Shown: positions 29,713-39,930, numbered from the stretch's first letter. The stretch is 51,111 nt of DNA from Fragilaria crotonensis (GCA_022925895.1 JAKSYS010000458.1:1-51111), one strand, 5' to 3'. The notes: generated from the letters alone by a model not told the origin. Translations and numbers: made by a program.

Positions 29713-30034
29713 GAGACGGGAATTTCTGAAAACATCAAACCCATGGGTACCCACGTAAAGCTACGCTCACGGAAGTACCAGCCCAAACCCACCCAGAACC
29801 CATACGATCTACAGTACCAAGACCAACCCAAACCCACCCAAACCCAGTAGCCAGTCCTGGAGTACATGGTTCTACTACTACCGGTAGCAAACATCTACTG
29901 TCATTTTTTGCTATGATTTGCCGGCCCACCCAGACCCACCCATGAAATCCTGAGCTCACCCAAAACCCACCCTTAACCCAATGGGTTTGGGTGGGCCGTG
30001 GGTTTGGGTGGGCTGGGTTTGAAATTCCCGTCTC
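29713..30034. mobile_element. Small foldback (MITE-like) element rich in G-quadruplex motifs
   Basis: Bounded by GAGACGGGAATTTC (29713-29726) and its inverse GAAATTCCCGTCTC (30021-30034), 322 bp, without coding capacity. Copy 1 of the block (8690-8730) lacks it. Just inside the left end are C-rich runs (CCCAAACCCACCCAGAACCC at 29782-29801, another at 29827-29845). Just inside the right end is the matching G-rich run at 29983-30017 with six GGG tracts. A target duplication was not identifiable. It abuts the DIRS element within 10 bp. Confidence 0.6.
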
Positions 30035-30309
30035 AGGGGTCTTGCGTTTGACAACCAGTACCAGGTACCAGGTAGTATCATATGAAAATGTACTATCACA
30101 AATACGCGTTAGCTGCGTTTTAAGTGAGTTTCCTTACCAACCCTGTTACAGACACAAGTCAAGGCAGAGAAGTACATTGCGTGTTATAGGAACAAAGTGG
30201 TCGACGTGTTTTCTATGAAGACAATTTTCTCATAGTAGCATAGATACATATTGATGTATACCAGGACGCGGATGCGTCATGGTGTCATGGTGTCGTGCCA
30301 ATCTTGATG
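30035..30309. repeat. Paralogous upstream block copy 2, continued
   Basis: Matches 8725-8955 (GACACAAGTCAAGGCAGAGA, GTGGTCGACGTGTTTTCTAT and on). It is the promoter-distal region of the gene at 30422. Confidence 0.8.
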
Positions 30310-30337
30310 GACGACTCGATTACCACGTGAACCCAAA
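30310..30337 (+). promoter_or_regulatory. Conserved upstream block of the repeat-protein family
   Basis: GACGACTCGATTAC ... ACGTGAACCCAAA, 112 bp before the ATG at 30422. It differs from the 8956 copy by one base (CACGTG in place of CAGGTG, which creates an E-box/G-box palindrome). Confidence 0.5.
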
Positions 30338-30421
30338 CCACCATCACTTTTTCTTGCTCAAAACTTCTCTCACAAAACAAAACTCATTTCAAGTCAAAAG
30401 AGAAACACCCTGCTCCAAAAG

Positions 30422-30994
30422 ATGGCTTTCTTCAAATTGGGCAAATCTACTACTACCTTGGCAGCAATCCTGTTGACCATCTTCTGCTTCACCGAGGCCA
30501 AACTCCGTGACGGTGGCAATGATCACATTAAGGAATGGAGTCTTGACAATGTGCGTGTTCTGAAGAAAGAAAGGGAGCTACTGGTGCCAAACACTTCCAA
30601 TCTTCGCGGCGGAAACCCTCGCCATGGCTCACGTGATTCCTTTTCATTCTCCGTGGAGGACGAAGATGAAGGGGAAGCCGTAACCGAGGATCCGCCTATT
30701 ACACCGCCGGTGGAAGAGGAAGCCGTAACCGATGATCCGCCTATTACTCCGGCGGAGGATCCACCTGAAGAGGAAGCCGTAACCGAGGATCCGCCTATTA
30801 CACCGCCGGTGGAAGAGGAAGCCGTAACCGAGGATCCGCCTATTACTCCAGCGGAGGATCCACCTGAAGAGGAAGCCGTAACCGAGGATCCGCCTATTAC
30901 ACCGCCGGTGGAAGAGGAGTACGAGGAAGGCGATAGTCCAGATGATGACGATTCTGGCTGGTGGACTCGTCGTCGTGCGATGAGGTTGTGGTGA
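30422..30994 (+). CDS. Secreted repeat protein with Ile-Thr-Pro-Pro repeats
   Basis: 190 residues, intact. The N-terminal 75 residues are almost the same as in the 9067 gene: signal peptide MAFFKLGKSTTTLAAILLTI, then KLRDGGNDH, TSNLRGGNPRHGSRDSFSFS. The repeat domain is different and much shorter, with five units of EEAVTEDPPITPPVE alternating with EEAVTEDPPITPAEDPPE. The C-terminus is EEGDSPDDDDSGWWTRRRAMRLW-like, again the family tail. It lies in the second paralogous block, so it is the duplicate of the 9067 gene with an exchanged or re-expanded centre. It is probably exported; function is unknown. Confidence 0.85.
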   Translation: MAFFKLGKSTTTLAAILLTIFCFTEAKLRDGGNDHIKEWSLDNVRVLKKERELLVPNTSNLRGGNPRHGSRDSFSFSVEDEDEGEAVTEDPPITPPVEEEAVTDDPPITPAEDPPEEEAVTEDPPITPPVEEEAVTEDPPITPAEDPPEEEAVTEDPPITPPVEEEYEEGDSPDDDDSGWWTRRRAMRLW

Positions 30995-32262
30995 GGACTT
31001 TATAACAGTAGGGTGTCGATGTGTGCTGTTGGGCGCCGTTGACTTGTTACGTGATGTGGAACGCCGAAAGGGTTAAACATTGCTGGTTCATTTCCATGTT
31101 GCCGATCAATAACTTCATTTAGATACAATTATAGCCACAATTCCTATCATTTCTAGGTAGTGCATCGAACGCGAACGTAACGCTGCTGGCGCCGCTCAAA
31201 CTTGACGCTAGCGTGTTGGGATGTATATGGAAGCCGTATGCATTGTATCCGACATGTACATCAAGTAACCCACATCCGGACGCAACCACACGCCCTTTGA
31301 CGCCTTGAGTCGAGACATTTTACGATCGTTGTTGTGAAAGGCGAAACGCTTTAGTCAATGCTCAGCACCAGCAAGTTGCATGACCACTCTGACGAACAAT
31401 TTCTGCAGTGTTCGAATTAATCTCCAATATGGGCATCATGATGGCTCCTTCTTTTCAAGTGGAAGTTGCCGGGCTGTCTTTCAATCGCATACTTTCGAAG
31501 AGCATGACATGTATGTGCCACGCAGAGGAATCAGGTCGACCAACAAGGCATAGCACGCGCTTCTCAGAGTCGCTTATCGTGAGAATTGAAGCATGACGTG
31601 CCGTGCATTTTTCTGGACTGTGGGTTTGGGCAGTCATTGAACTCCAAATGAAGTAGTCATGGCTGCTTCGTGCGTTTTGTTCCAATACTTAGCGTAGCAT
31701 CAACACTGAATTTCTTGACAGCAACCCAATGCCACATTTAGCGGCGATGGGGGGGGGGGGGGGATCCCACGAAAACTTGGCCTTTGTAAAACTGTTCACT
31801 CCATGTTCGACTCGCCAATAATTGTTGTACGTGTCAAAAGGAAAATGTCGCTTCTGATGGCCTTTCACTCTCCGCATAGCGCATAGCGCATCGCGACCTG
31901 CCTGCTCCGTTGGAATACAAATCGCCAGCCAGATCGGGACAATGGAACGAGCGTATGGTGCAACGAATTGGCACGTGGCAGAAGTATTCATGTGGAATCA
32001 GGGCGATTATATATGACGTAGCATGATGGAGCTTGATCCATTCTCGTTTCGTCTTTAGTTTGTTGGTGTCGCTTTTTGACTGCGTTGGATCTGTCAGTCG
32101 TCAAGTTCATGTTTCATGGTTCACGATGGTCCTTCAGCGCTCCAGACTCCGGAGCACTTTCTATTACGGAGAATGGCTTCCAACAGATGCGATTGGCGAG
32201 CATCACTGAGCATTCGACTTAGCATCGTGTGTGTATGTCATTGAAGCACAAGAAGGGTGAAG
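30995..32262. repeat. Paralogous downstream block, copy 2; no gene
   Basis: Collinear with 10594-12035. It contains a run of 15 G at 31749-31763 where copy 1 has six. No ORF is conserved between the copies. Confidence 0.75.
31749..31763 (+). repeat. Poly-G tract of 15
   Basis: Fifteen consecutive G between GATG-like and ATCCCACG sequence. The paralogous position near 11381 has a run of six G, so the tract has expanded here or is a sequencing homopolymer artefact. Confidence 0.85.
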
Positions 32263-32868
32263 GCGAGGATTGTTTTGTTCCCTTGTTTTAAATACTCCGG
32301 TATCGGATACATGTAGGTTCATAGACTCGGAGACGGTAGTACTAGTTGTACTTGTGACTTGTGATGGAACTGGAATATCACTTGGAGCTCCGTATGTCAG
32401 TCTACCAGTACAGTATGCGCCAGTATACGGATTACATGGCGAGAACTCGAGTATGCATGTATGCATACATCATGCATACTACTAGTTACGAGTAGTCCTT
32501 GGAATGCTATGGATGCAGACGTACCAGGAACAGTAGGAATTATACAGGTTGGGGGGTAGGATAATGCGAAACGAGTGGACACTTCGCAAAAGATTTCTCG
32601 AACAAACGCATACATTTAAATATTTTATGTCGTTAAAAACCACGTCTTACGAAGACCAACGTTCACATTTTCCACCATCGTCAACTTTGTTTGTGTTTGC
32701 TGATTGTTGAATGCTCGGAGGAGTCATACCTGGAACTATACTCCAATTGTATTTCATACTCTATATAGGAGCATAATCCGCACTTGGTGGAGAGCATAGT
32801 TGGACCGTGGAATTACTCTGACTCCAGAGTCCAGTGTTGACATTTCGCATATCTGTAGATTAATCGAC
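32263..32868. promoter_or_regulatory. Intergenic and probable promoter of the coiled-coil gene
   Basis: No gene is recognised. CTATATAGG at 32761-32769 lies about 100 bp before the ATG at 32869 and is a plausible TATA box. The upstream part contains several direct and inverted copies of TGCATACATCATGCATAC-like palindromes near 32450-32480. Confidence 0.35.
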
Positions 32869-35408
32869 ATGACGAGTCGACGACAAGGCGCTGCCGTTCC
32901 CCTGTTCTCTCCGACGCAAGTGCCCTCGCGAGAACATGTGTTGCGTTCCATATGGTCTTCTTCTCCAATCATGGCTACGGCGGAATCGAGCGCCATGGCG
33001 ACGCCGCGCAGAATGAGGATGGTCGACACGTACAATCACAATACAAAACATACTGACGTGTCGCATTCCATGGACCAATTCTATTCTCCACTTGCCGGTG
33101 TCGGAGCTTCTCCAATCTCTGTCATATCAGATGGGACTTCCTTTCGCAGTTCCATGCCCGTCGATATGTTCAGTTTCGACTATGTTAGCACCTGCCAATC
33201 GGAACATGAATTGAACCAAATTGTGGAAACATTGCAACACGACAATCCTGGAAGCTATCCCTCACTTTTGAGAACAGCACGACGACAATTGGAAGCTGTC
33301 ACTGCCGAACGAAAGACTGTTTCCTGGGCGCAGCAAAAATCTTCTATGCATAACTATCATCACTCGTCCATGCCAATGCCGTCGACAACTACGTCGCCAT
33401 CCCAAGATCACTCGTCACTGGCCATGTCGATTTCCACCACCATGCTAGACGATTCACTACAAGTATCTCCTACTCCAAAGCCCAGACGAAACAACAATAG
33501 TACGACCACCACAACAACGGCATCCACCAGGTTGTTCAACCTTGCCGAGGAACCCTTTGCAGAGGAATTGGATCAAGTCCAGGAAGAACGCTGTCAGTTG
33601 GAACAGCAGCTGACGCACCAAGTGCAACAACTGCAGAAACGCCTGGATAACAACCGCGACGTAAAAGATCAACATCAGTTGTCACTTACCAGGAAGATCC
33701 AAGACTTGGAGACCGCACGGGCGACGGCAGAAGAAAAGGTGAAGCGACTGGAGCAAGCGTTGGAAACATCGAACTCCAAACACCAATCCATGCTCAAATC
33801 CATTGAGCATACTGCTCAGCAGGACGCGACAGAACTTCGTCGACAACTAGAAATCGAACAGAAACAAAGTCGCGACTCGATTCAGGCGGCTCGTCAAACA
33901 GAACAGCGACTGCGACACGAACTGGAACACATTCGACAACACACTAAATCTGCAGAGCAAGCCGAAGCATCCCTGGAACATTCCAAGGCCCAGCTCAGTG
34001 CGATTCGTAATGAACAGGTGAATCTGCTGATGGTCTTGCAGCGAGCTATTGGTCACGATACTGCCAGTGTGAGTTTATTCGATGTGCCTTCGATCAAGGA
34101 TATTGCACGTTCATTTACATTTTGGCTCACACTTTATACAGGTGGCTGCAATGGATTCAAAGGAAAGGCACGACTTGGTCCGCAATGTATCCCTTAAACT
34201 GGCTTCGAGCAAAGCGGCTGTCAAGGCCTTTGCTCAAGCTATGGCATCCGCAGAAAATGACAGGTCCACACTTAAGGATGCCCATCGTTTAGCTCAAACC
34301 CGAATTAAGGAACTAAAAACCCTAAACGAACGGTTGAAACGCGAGAATGAATTGCTGGTGAAACAGAATGCCTCATTGAACGATCGCGTGGAGGACATTC
34401 AAACACAAGCATCGACTCAGCTGCAGACTCTGGAAGCAAGGCAGCAGGAATATCAAGAAACAATTGCGCTTCTGAAGAAACAAGTGCGATCGTCGGAGAC
34501 GTCCGTCAGCATGGCGTTGTACCAACGGACTGCCACCGAGTCACGAATGGCACAGAAGCAGTTGGAGGAAAAGAATGCCCGCATTGATCAATTGGAGAAG
34601 AAGCTGGATCTCGTTCAACAGATGGGACGTCAAATGAAGGAGCAGTATGAGAGATCCATGAAGGAGAGAGAACGAGTTTTGGAGGACCACCTTCAGAAGG
34701 AGTCGTTGCAACAGCACCAAAATCAGGAGCAAACTGTCCGAGCTAGTATTCAGGACGAGATTCAACGAAGACAACATCACGGAAAAGAACGTAGACTACA
34801 AGAAACTAAACGTGTGCGTGCCCTTCTGGAAATGGCTCCACTTGCTACGAACTCTGACGCTATTAAGATAACTTCAATCCACCTGTCGGAAAGTCAAGTG
34901 GGAAACTCTAAGCGAAAGGACGAATTCTCCTGCAACAGCAGTGAAGACTACTACCCCGCCAATCCATCGCCCTCCACCGCCACCGCCTCCTCGTGTATCA
35001 CCAGATGGGTCGACGCCATCGCCACATCACAGCACGAAAAGGCTCGATCCACCCGCCTCCAGGTTTCCCTTCACCCCGCCTTTGCCACCCCCGCCACCTC
35101 GACCTGTTGTCTCGTCAGTGCAAGGAGGTGTCCCACATTCAAGGTCTCCAGCTCCAAGTGACAATGGCCTTCCCAAACTACAAAAATTTCCCATCTCCAT
35201 TTTTTCTGACGAAGTCGCCCCTCCGCCCCCTCCGCAGAGGTCATCTCCTATTCCAAGTCCATCTCCGAAGGTTACACAAAGGGCGTATAAGAGACTGAAC
35301 GCCATCACTGCAGCAGGTGGACGCAATAGCATTCGGGAGAAACTCAATACCATTCGTCGTTCTCCACTCGGCAATGCTACAAATACAACCAGAGGTGTAG
35401 CCTTTTAA
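32869..35408 (+). CDS. Coiled-coil protein with Pro-rich C-terminus, two probable introns
   Basis: The ATG at 32869 (MTSRRQGAAVPLFSPTQVPS) is preferred over an upstream TTG. Exon 1 runs to 34068 and contains a Ser/Thr-rich N-terminus, then a long coiled coil from about residue 230 (VQEERCQLEQQLTHQVQQLQ). A 73-bp intron at 34069-34141 (GTGAGT ... TACAG, phase 0) joins it to VAAMDSKERHDLVRNVSL and more coiled coil. The frame then moves to a Pro-rich tail ending 35408 (HRPPPPPPPRVSPDG, RAYKRLNAITAAGGRNSI). An 85-bp intron at 34814-34898 (GTGCGT ... TCAAG) would connect them in phase but is not certain. No family is recognised; a cytoskeletal or scaffold role is possible. Confidence 0.75.
34069..34141 (+). 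other. Spliceosomal intron
   Basis: GTGAGTTTATTC ... CTTTATACAG, 73 bp, phase 0. Both neighbouring frames are open coiled-coil sequence across the join, while reading through gives a non-coiled stretch and a stop at 34195-34197. Confidence 0.8.
34814..34898 (+). other. Candidate second intron
   Basis: GTGCGTGCCC ... GGAAAGTCAAG, 85 bp, phase 0. It would move the reading frame into the Pro-rich tail. Without it the frame ends at 35161 in a less plausible sequence. Other acceptor sites nearby are possible. Confidence 0.4.
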
Positions 35409-35930
35409 GTTTAGAGTATACCTTCTTGAAATCACAGTGTTGTTTTGTGGAGAAAAGAATTCTCGTAGTACAGCAGGACAATTCCATGTTCGTTCACATA
35501 AAAACCTTTGAACGGTAATGTAGAAAAGGGGTTCTGGATGTCATACGCCAAAAGCAAGCAATCTACGGTAGATGATGTGATTGGGATCGAACTCTTGACG
35601 AATCAAACATGGGATCCTAAAACCACTTCCGTGTAGTTTGCTCAGAGTCGGGTTACGCGATTCACATGTCCGGTCCAAGAACGCATGCTGGTGCCTATGC
35701 AATTCGGACAGGTCTCACGTCACGTTTCGAGAGTCGCCTCAAGCGGGAACTTTGTCCGCTGCGCTCGACAAGGGAGTCATTGTCATTCAATACTATAAAT
35801 CAGATCTAGAAAAAAATTATGGTGCTCATCCTTGGGAATCCACCAGCAACTACAAAAAGGACATAGTCAATGACGACAAACAGCACACACACTGACCACC
35901 TGCGATTGAACTATTCCACGCGATCCTCAT
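35409..35930. other. Convergent 3' flanks; no gene
   Basis: The first part follows the coiled-coil gene. 35690-35930, read on the minus strand, is a diverged copy of the repeat-gene 3' flank found at 1209-1430 and 22785-22985 (TGTGTGTGCTGTTTGTCGTC ... GACAAAGTTCCCGCTTG). The ORF at 35638-35895 lies in that flank and is not kept elsewhere. Confidence 0.6.
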
Positions 35931-37046
35931 CTAACGTCGACGAGTCCACCAGCCAGAATCTTCATCCTCTAGATCGTCCTCCGCATTCGGATCCTCCTCC
36001 TCTCCAGGCTGATCCACATCCTCATTATCATCCTCCGCGACTGGGCTATCAGTAAATGGAGGATCGGCTATTGGGCTGGGGGCAACGGGTTCACCTACAG
36101 GATTGCTGGTGAGTGGGATCATGGTTATTGGACTGTCAGTGACGGGACTACCATACACCGGGCTGTCGGTGACTGGGCTGTCGGTGACAGGAGTTTCAGT
36201 AACAGGACTGTCGGTGACTGGGCTGTCGGTGACTGGACTTTCAGTAACTGGGCTGTCGGTGACTGGACTTTCAGCAACTGGGCTGTCGGTGTCGGGACTT
36301 TCAGTAACTGGGCTGTCGGTGACGGGACTTTCAGTAACTGGGCTGTCGGTGAGAGGAATACCGGTAACTGGGCTGTCGGTGACGGGACTTTCAGTAACTG
36401 GGCTGTCGGTGAGAGGAATACCGGTAACTGGGCTGTCGGTGACGGGACTTTCAGTAACTGGGCTGTCGCAAACTGGTGCGAGTGTGACGGGACTATCAGT
36501 AAGTGGGCTCAAGGTGACAGGACGGTCGGTGACTGGGCTGCCGGAACTTCCAGCAAATGGGCTTGAGGTCACTGGACTATCGGACAGTGGACTGGGAGCG
36601 ACAGGGTGCGACACTGGATTGTTGGTAAGTGGACTCATGCTAACTGGACTGTCCGTAGCAGAACTGATGGTAACTGGACTCTCGCTGACTGGGCTGATGT
36701 GAAATGCTGGACTGTTCTCCTCCGTTCCTTCTTCATCGTTGCCGACAGGTGGATCCTCCTCGTGTTCCTCCTCGATTTCTATATCAAAGTCTTCTTCTTC
36801 TCCGTCACCTTCCTCCTCCACTGTAAACGAAAATTCCCGCGAAGTGCCGTGGCGAGAATTGACCCCACGAAGGTTGATGCTGATGGGCACCAAGGGCGAG
36901 CTGAGCTTATTCAATCGTCGTGCCTTCTCTTCAATGGATTCCGTTGTGCGATCATTGTCACCTCTGAGTTGTGCATCAGTGACGGAACAGGAGAGGAGAA
37001 GGAGAGCAGCTAATGCAGTTGACTTGTTCAGTGTGTAGGAGATCAT
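35931..37046 (-). CDS. Secreted Ser-Pro-Val-Thr repeat protein
   Basis: 371 residues, intact, ATG at 37046. The signal peptide MISYTLNKSTALAALLLLSC ends near TDA. Next come QLRGDNDRT, LVPISINLRG and NSRHGTSREFSFTVEEE, the family N-terminal block, and a Glu/Asp-rich stretch to about residue 105. About forty five-residue units follow (SPVTD, SPVTE, IPLTD and variants) to about residue 325. The end is acidic and finishes DEDSGWWTRRR, without the AMRLW extension of the other two open members. The Thr/Ser/Pro repeat resembles O-glycosylated mucin-like or cell-wall linker proteins; a role in wall, mucilage or adhesion is inference. A decayed copy lies at 424-1200. Confidence 0.88.
   Translation of the reverse strand: MISYTLNKSTALAALLLLSCSVTDAQLRGDNDRTTESIEEKARRLNKLSSPLVPISINLRGVNSRHGTSREFSFTVEEEGDGEEEDFDIEIEEEHEEDPPVGNDEEGTEENSPAFHISPVSESPVTISSATDSPVSMSPLTNNPVSHPVAPSPLSDSPVTSSPFAGSSGSPVTDRPVTLSPLTDSPVTLAPVCDSPVTESPVTDSPVTGIPLTDSPVTESPVTDSPVTGIPLTDSPVTESPVTDSPVTESPDTDSPVAESPVTDSPVTESPVTDSPVTDSPVTETPVTDSPVTDSPVYGSPVTDSPITMIPLTSNPVGEPVAPSPIADPPFTDSPVAEDDNEDVDQPGEEEDPNAEDDLEDEDSGWWTRRR
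36050..36720 (-). repeat. 15-bp-unit tandem repeat array coding SPVTD
   Basis: Units of 15 bp (on the plus strand GGGCTGTCGGTGACT and variants) also form a 30-45 bp higher-order pattern containing ATACCGGTAACTGGG blocks. The plus-strand frame across it is open as a shadow. Confidence 0.9.
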
Positions 37047-37117
37047 ATCTGGGTGATGGGTTTTGTCGTTATGGATTGAATATAATGAAATGTGATGTTG
37101 TGAGATGAATTGATGTT

Positions 37118-37146
37118 TTTGGGTTCACCTGGATAAGTGAGTCGTC
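37118..37146 (-). promoter_or_regulatory. Conserved upstream block of the repeat-protein family
   Basis: On the minus strand GACGACTCACTTATC ... CAGGTGAACCCAAA, 100 bp before the ATG at 37046. It is the same block as at 8956 and 30310 although the rest of these promoters differ more. Confidence 0.5.
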
Positions 37147-37995
37147 GATGAAAGGCATAAAACGCGTTGGGCCTATTGACTAAGTGTCAATTTGAAATGA
37201 CCCTTGTAAGGGGTTCGGATGGTATGATCGATACGACAATAAGGTGTATATTGGATATTGTTCAGTATCTGTAGGAGCGTGACAGCGTGACGGCGGGACA
37301 CTGGGTTGTTGAAGAACATGGACAGGAGTCAACCACGATGCATTTATTTTCTTTGTGTAAAGTACTCCCAGTGAAGCACATGGCCCGACGGAGTGTGCAA
37401 GGAGGAATAACTTGAGCAACCGCATTTCCAATAAGTTCGTCATCGCACTACGAGAGAACTCGGTGTACCGTACTCGGAGTAACAGGTACCCAGAATGACT
37501 TGCTTCGTCCTTGTTCCAGTCAATCAATGTACCTGGTCCCAGTTCTGGGAGTGGATGTGATTGATCCTTGATCCATTCTGAATTCACTTTTGAAAGTCGT
37601 ACATCCGTTACTGGCATTTAGTACTGTAGCAGCCCATAGTAATTAGAACTCGTACCCCGCTTGTCGTAGTTGTGTTTGCTTGTTGATCCTCATGCAAATG
37701 CTGACATGACACGTTGAGGAGTAACGAACTGGCCATCAAGGGCATGCGGTAAAATATCATGAGAATCATCATTCAGTGTAGTTGTGTAATCGATATGATG
37801 GTAAGGCAAAGCGTCTCGCTGAGTTGGCGTACCCTTATTGTCTTGTGGCATGTCATTCGTCCAGTGTTCGTCTTGAATCCAGGAGGAAATAATTATGGGA
37901 ATCAACCTATTTGCCTGGAGAATATCCTCTCCGTAAGGTCGCGGATCGTGGAAAGCAAAGGTACCATTCGGCTACCCCCTTTTAAGATTAGAGCA
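37147..37995. other. Intergenic; no gene recognised
   Basis: A minus-strand ORF of 145 codons (37617-37180, from ATG, MPVTDVRLSKVNSEWIKD) has no motif or second copy and may be chance. The remainder is the 3' flank of the S28 peptidase gene. Confidence 0.4.
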
Positions 37996-39285
37996 CTACT
38001 TGACCGACGTTGACATGCCTGGCACTTGCTCTCGCACATACTTTCCAGGTTGAATTTCATCCAACCATGCCGCTAAAATGTTGCGAATCGTTACGAACCC
38101 AGAAACAATGTCTGGCGTGTCTTGATCCGATGGACCAACATGAGTTAGATCTGAGTGATGCGCACCATTTTCGAAGTTGATGGTTAACAATGTATCGCTC
38201 AGGTTCTGCAAGATGCCACCCACAGACCACCCGTCATTGAGTCCGTTGGTAAAAAGAATATGACTAGCATTCGTTGATCCGACCAAATCATCGAAGTGCC
38301 ATTCGTCCACCAGTTTTCTAGGTTGCGGCGTGACTTGAAAACGCGTCTGACAGTGCTGTACCAGCCAATCCATGCTCCACTCTCGTTCTGGGAACATACT
38401 TGCCTTGGAGAAACCAATCGCTTCCACCAAGAGAGTGCACGTTTGGAAATCCCACCGTTCGCCCGACAATCCCGTCCCCACCCCACTCCAGTCCCCACCC
38501 GACAGTGTCGCATTGGGACCACTTGGCAATTGCAACGACATGTTGACGCAATCCTTGTCCTTATTCCTTTTCTTGTGGGTGTTATTGTAATTTTCAAGTT
38601 GATCTGATGACATCAAGTGTTGCTTCACAAACTGTGACACAATTTGAATGGGATCCCAATGAATTGATGAAAATGTCTCGAAAGCCTGATAGAGACTTGT
38701 CTTTGTTGCATTGTTACGAATGGCATCATTCCAATTAGTGGGAGTATAGTTTGCCATATTGTCGTTTGCAAATGTATATGCCACAATCATCATGAGTTCT
38801 TCGCCCAACATTGACATGGTACGCACATACTCTGGCTGACTCTGACGACAAAATCCCAATGCCACCACCATATGCTCCACATTTTCCAGAGTATCAGGCA
38901 ATTCATGCAACAATACGTACTGAACCATGGACAAGGTTTGTCGTACATGATTGGCACAATTCGGTCGAGTCCGATCGGCCACCACCGTAATGTGGTCGTA
39001 GTACGCAGCAGCACCACCCAACTCTGATACTTGTTGAGAATGAAACAACATGGGTGCGGATGCGGCATAGGCCATATCCACAATGTCTGGAAATCGCAAC
39101 CGCGCCATGGCACTCAACCAACCGGGGTAGGAACCTCCGACAGTTACAATGGGACAGTACAGTGGTGACGTGCGGTTCAGTGAACAGTTCAAAGGTAGTT
39201 GATACGCTTTAATCAAACGCATGGCATGCTTCAGGGCTTCTTGGGGGAGTGAGGAGTTGTTCGAGGAGTGTTTTGTCATGCACAA
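37996..39285 (-). CDS. S28-family serine peptidase, N-terminally truncated
   Basis: 429 residues with the features of the prolyl carboxypeptidase/dipeptidyl-peptidase II family (S28). IVTVGGSYPGWLSAMARLRF carries the nucleophile Ser in GGSYPG. ILFTNGLNDGWSVGGIL carries the Asp, and FENGAHHSDL carries the His. These enzymes cleave after proline and are normally secreted or lysosomal. The usual N-terminal 100 or so residues (signal peptide, strand with the first substrate-binding part) are absent. The frame opens at about 39330 without a convincing start; the first ATG is at 39279. Only 174 bp separate this end from MULE-2, so the gene may have been broken by it, or a first exon is unrecognised. 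The remaining sequence is open and unmutated. Confidence 0.8.
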   Translation of the reverse strand: MCMTKHSSNNSSLPQEALKHAMRLIKAYQLPLNCSLNRTSPLYCPIVTVGGSYPGWLSAMARLRFPDIVDMAYAASAPMLFHSQQVSELGGAAAYYDHITVVADRTRPNCANHVRQTLSMVQYVLLHELPDTLENVEHMVVALGFCRQSQPEYVRTMSMLGEELMMIVAYTFANDNMANYTPTNWNDAIRNNATKTSLYQAFETFSSIHWDPIQIVSQFVKQHLMSSDQLENYNNTHKKRNKDKDCVNMSLQLPSGPNATLSGGDWSGVGTGLSGERWDFQTCTLLVEAIGFSKASMFPEREWSMDWLVQHCQTRFQVTPQPRKLVDEWHFDDLVGSTNASHILFTNGLNDGWSVGGILQNLSDTLLTINFENGAHHSDLTHVGPSDQDTPDIVSGFVTIRNILAAWLDEIQPGKYVREQVPGMSTSVK

Positions 39286-39449
39286 GTAGAAGTGACTCTC
39301 TACTAGAGGTGATTCAGTTTAGTCTACCTGCACTGGAACTGTGACGTCCCCGCACATGTCGGATGGCAGGACAGACGACTCTATCCTGACATGTCTTACC
39401 GTCTTACCTGTTGTATGCATAGAATGTAGTGGTTGCGGTGATAAAACAA
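39286..39449. other. Short stretch between S28 gene and MULE-2
   Basis: No S28 N-terminus or signal peptide is seen in any minus-strand frame. A stop lies in the peptidase frame at about 39331. Confidence 0.5.
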
Positions 39450-39458
39450 AAAAACAAA
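39450..39458. repeat. MULE-2 target-site duplication, left
   Basis: AAAAACAAA, repeated exactly at 46972-46980. Nine bp is the standard Mutator target duplication length. Confidence 0.85.
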
Positions 39459-39930
39459 GGGGAAATTACAATATCACGCTTTTTTTTGCCACTTTGCAAT
39501 ATAGTACAATGACTTACTATCCACAAATTCGTATTTTACTATATACTACATTTATAATTGTATTTTACAATATCACGCATTGTGAAAAGAGACATTTACA
39601 ATATCACGCATTGTTTTGCCTTTTATATCGCGCTTTTGTCGCCTGCCATGCCCGATCCACGGACGTCATGGTACACCGTCTCGTAACATTCATCAAAGAT
39701 GGTTCACACTCATCGCTCCACCATGTCGTACATACGCAACGAACATCATCATCACTCACTTCTCATCTGTCGTTCGTTTACTAAGCGTCATACTTTGAGT
39801 GTGGTCATAATTCTTCTCCTGCTCTTTGTTTCAGAACAACAACTCAATCTTCATCTATATGGTCAACAAAATGGCACCAAATCTGAGATCAACAGTATTC
39901 CCATACACAATCTGCGTCACGGTACTGTAC
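39459..39930. repeat. MULE-2 left terminal inverted repeat
   Basis: About 472 bp, the reverse complement of 46490-46971 with a modest number of substitutions and short indels. It ends at GTACTGTAC, shared by both arms. Confidence 0.95.

Noticed and set aside
35560..35610. tRNA-like T-loop sequence (GTTCGATCC on the minus strand)
   Set aside because: No matching acceptor, D-arm or anticodon stem could be folded around it.
36103..36702. Plus-strand 199-codon frame of GLSVT repeats
   Set aside because: Antisense shadow of the SPVTD array; no signal peptide or unique sequence.
37180..37617. 145-codon minus-strand ORF
   Set aside because: Starts with ATG but has no motif and lies in the S28 gene 3' flank; too weak to call.
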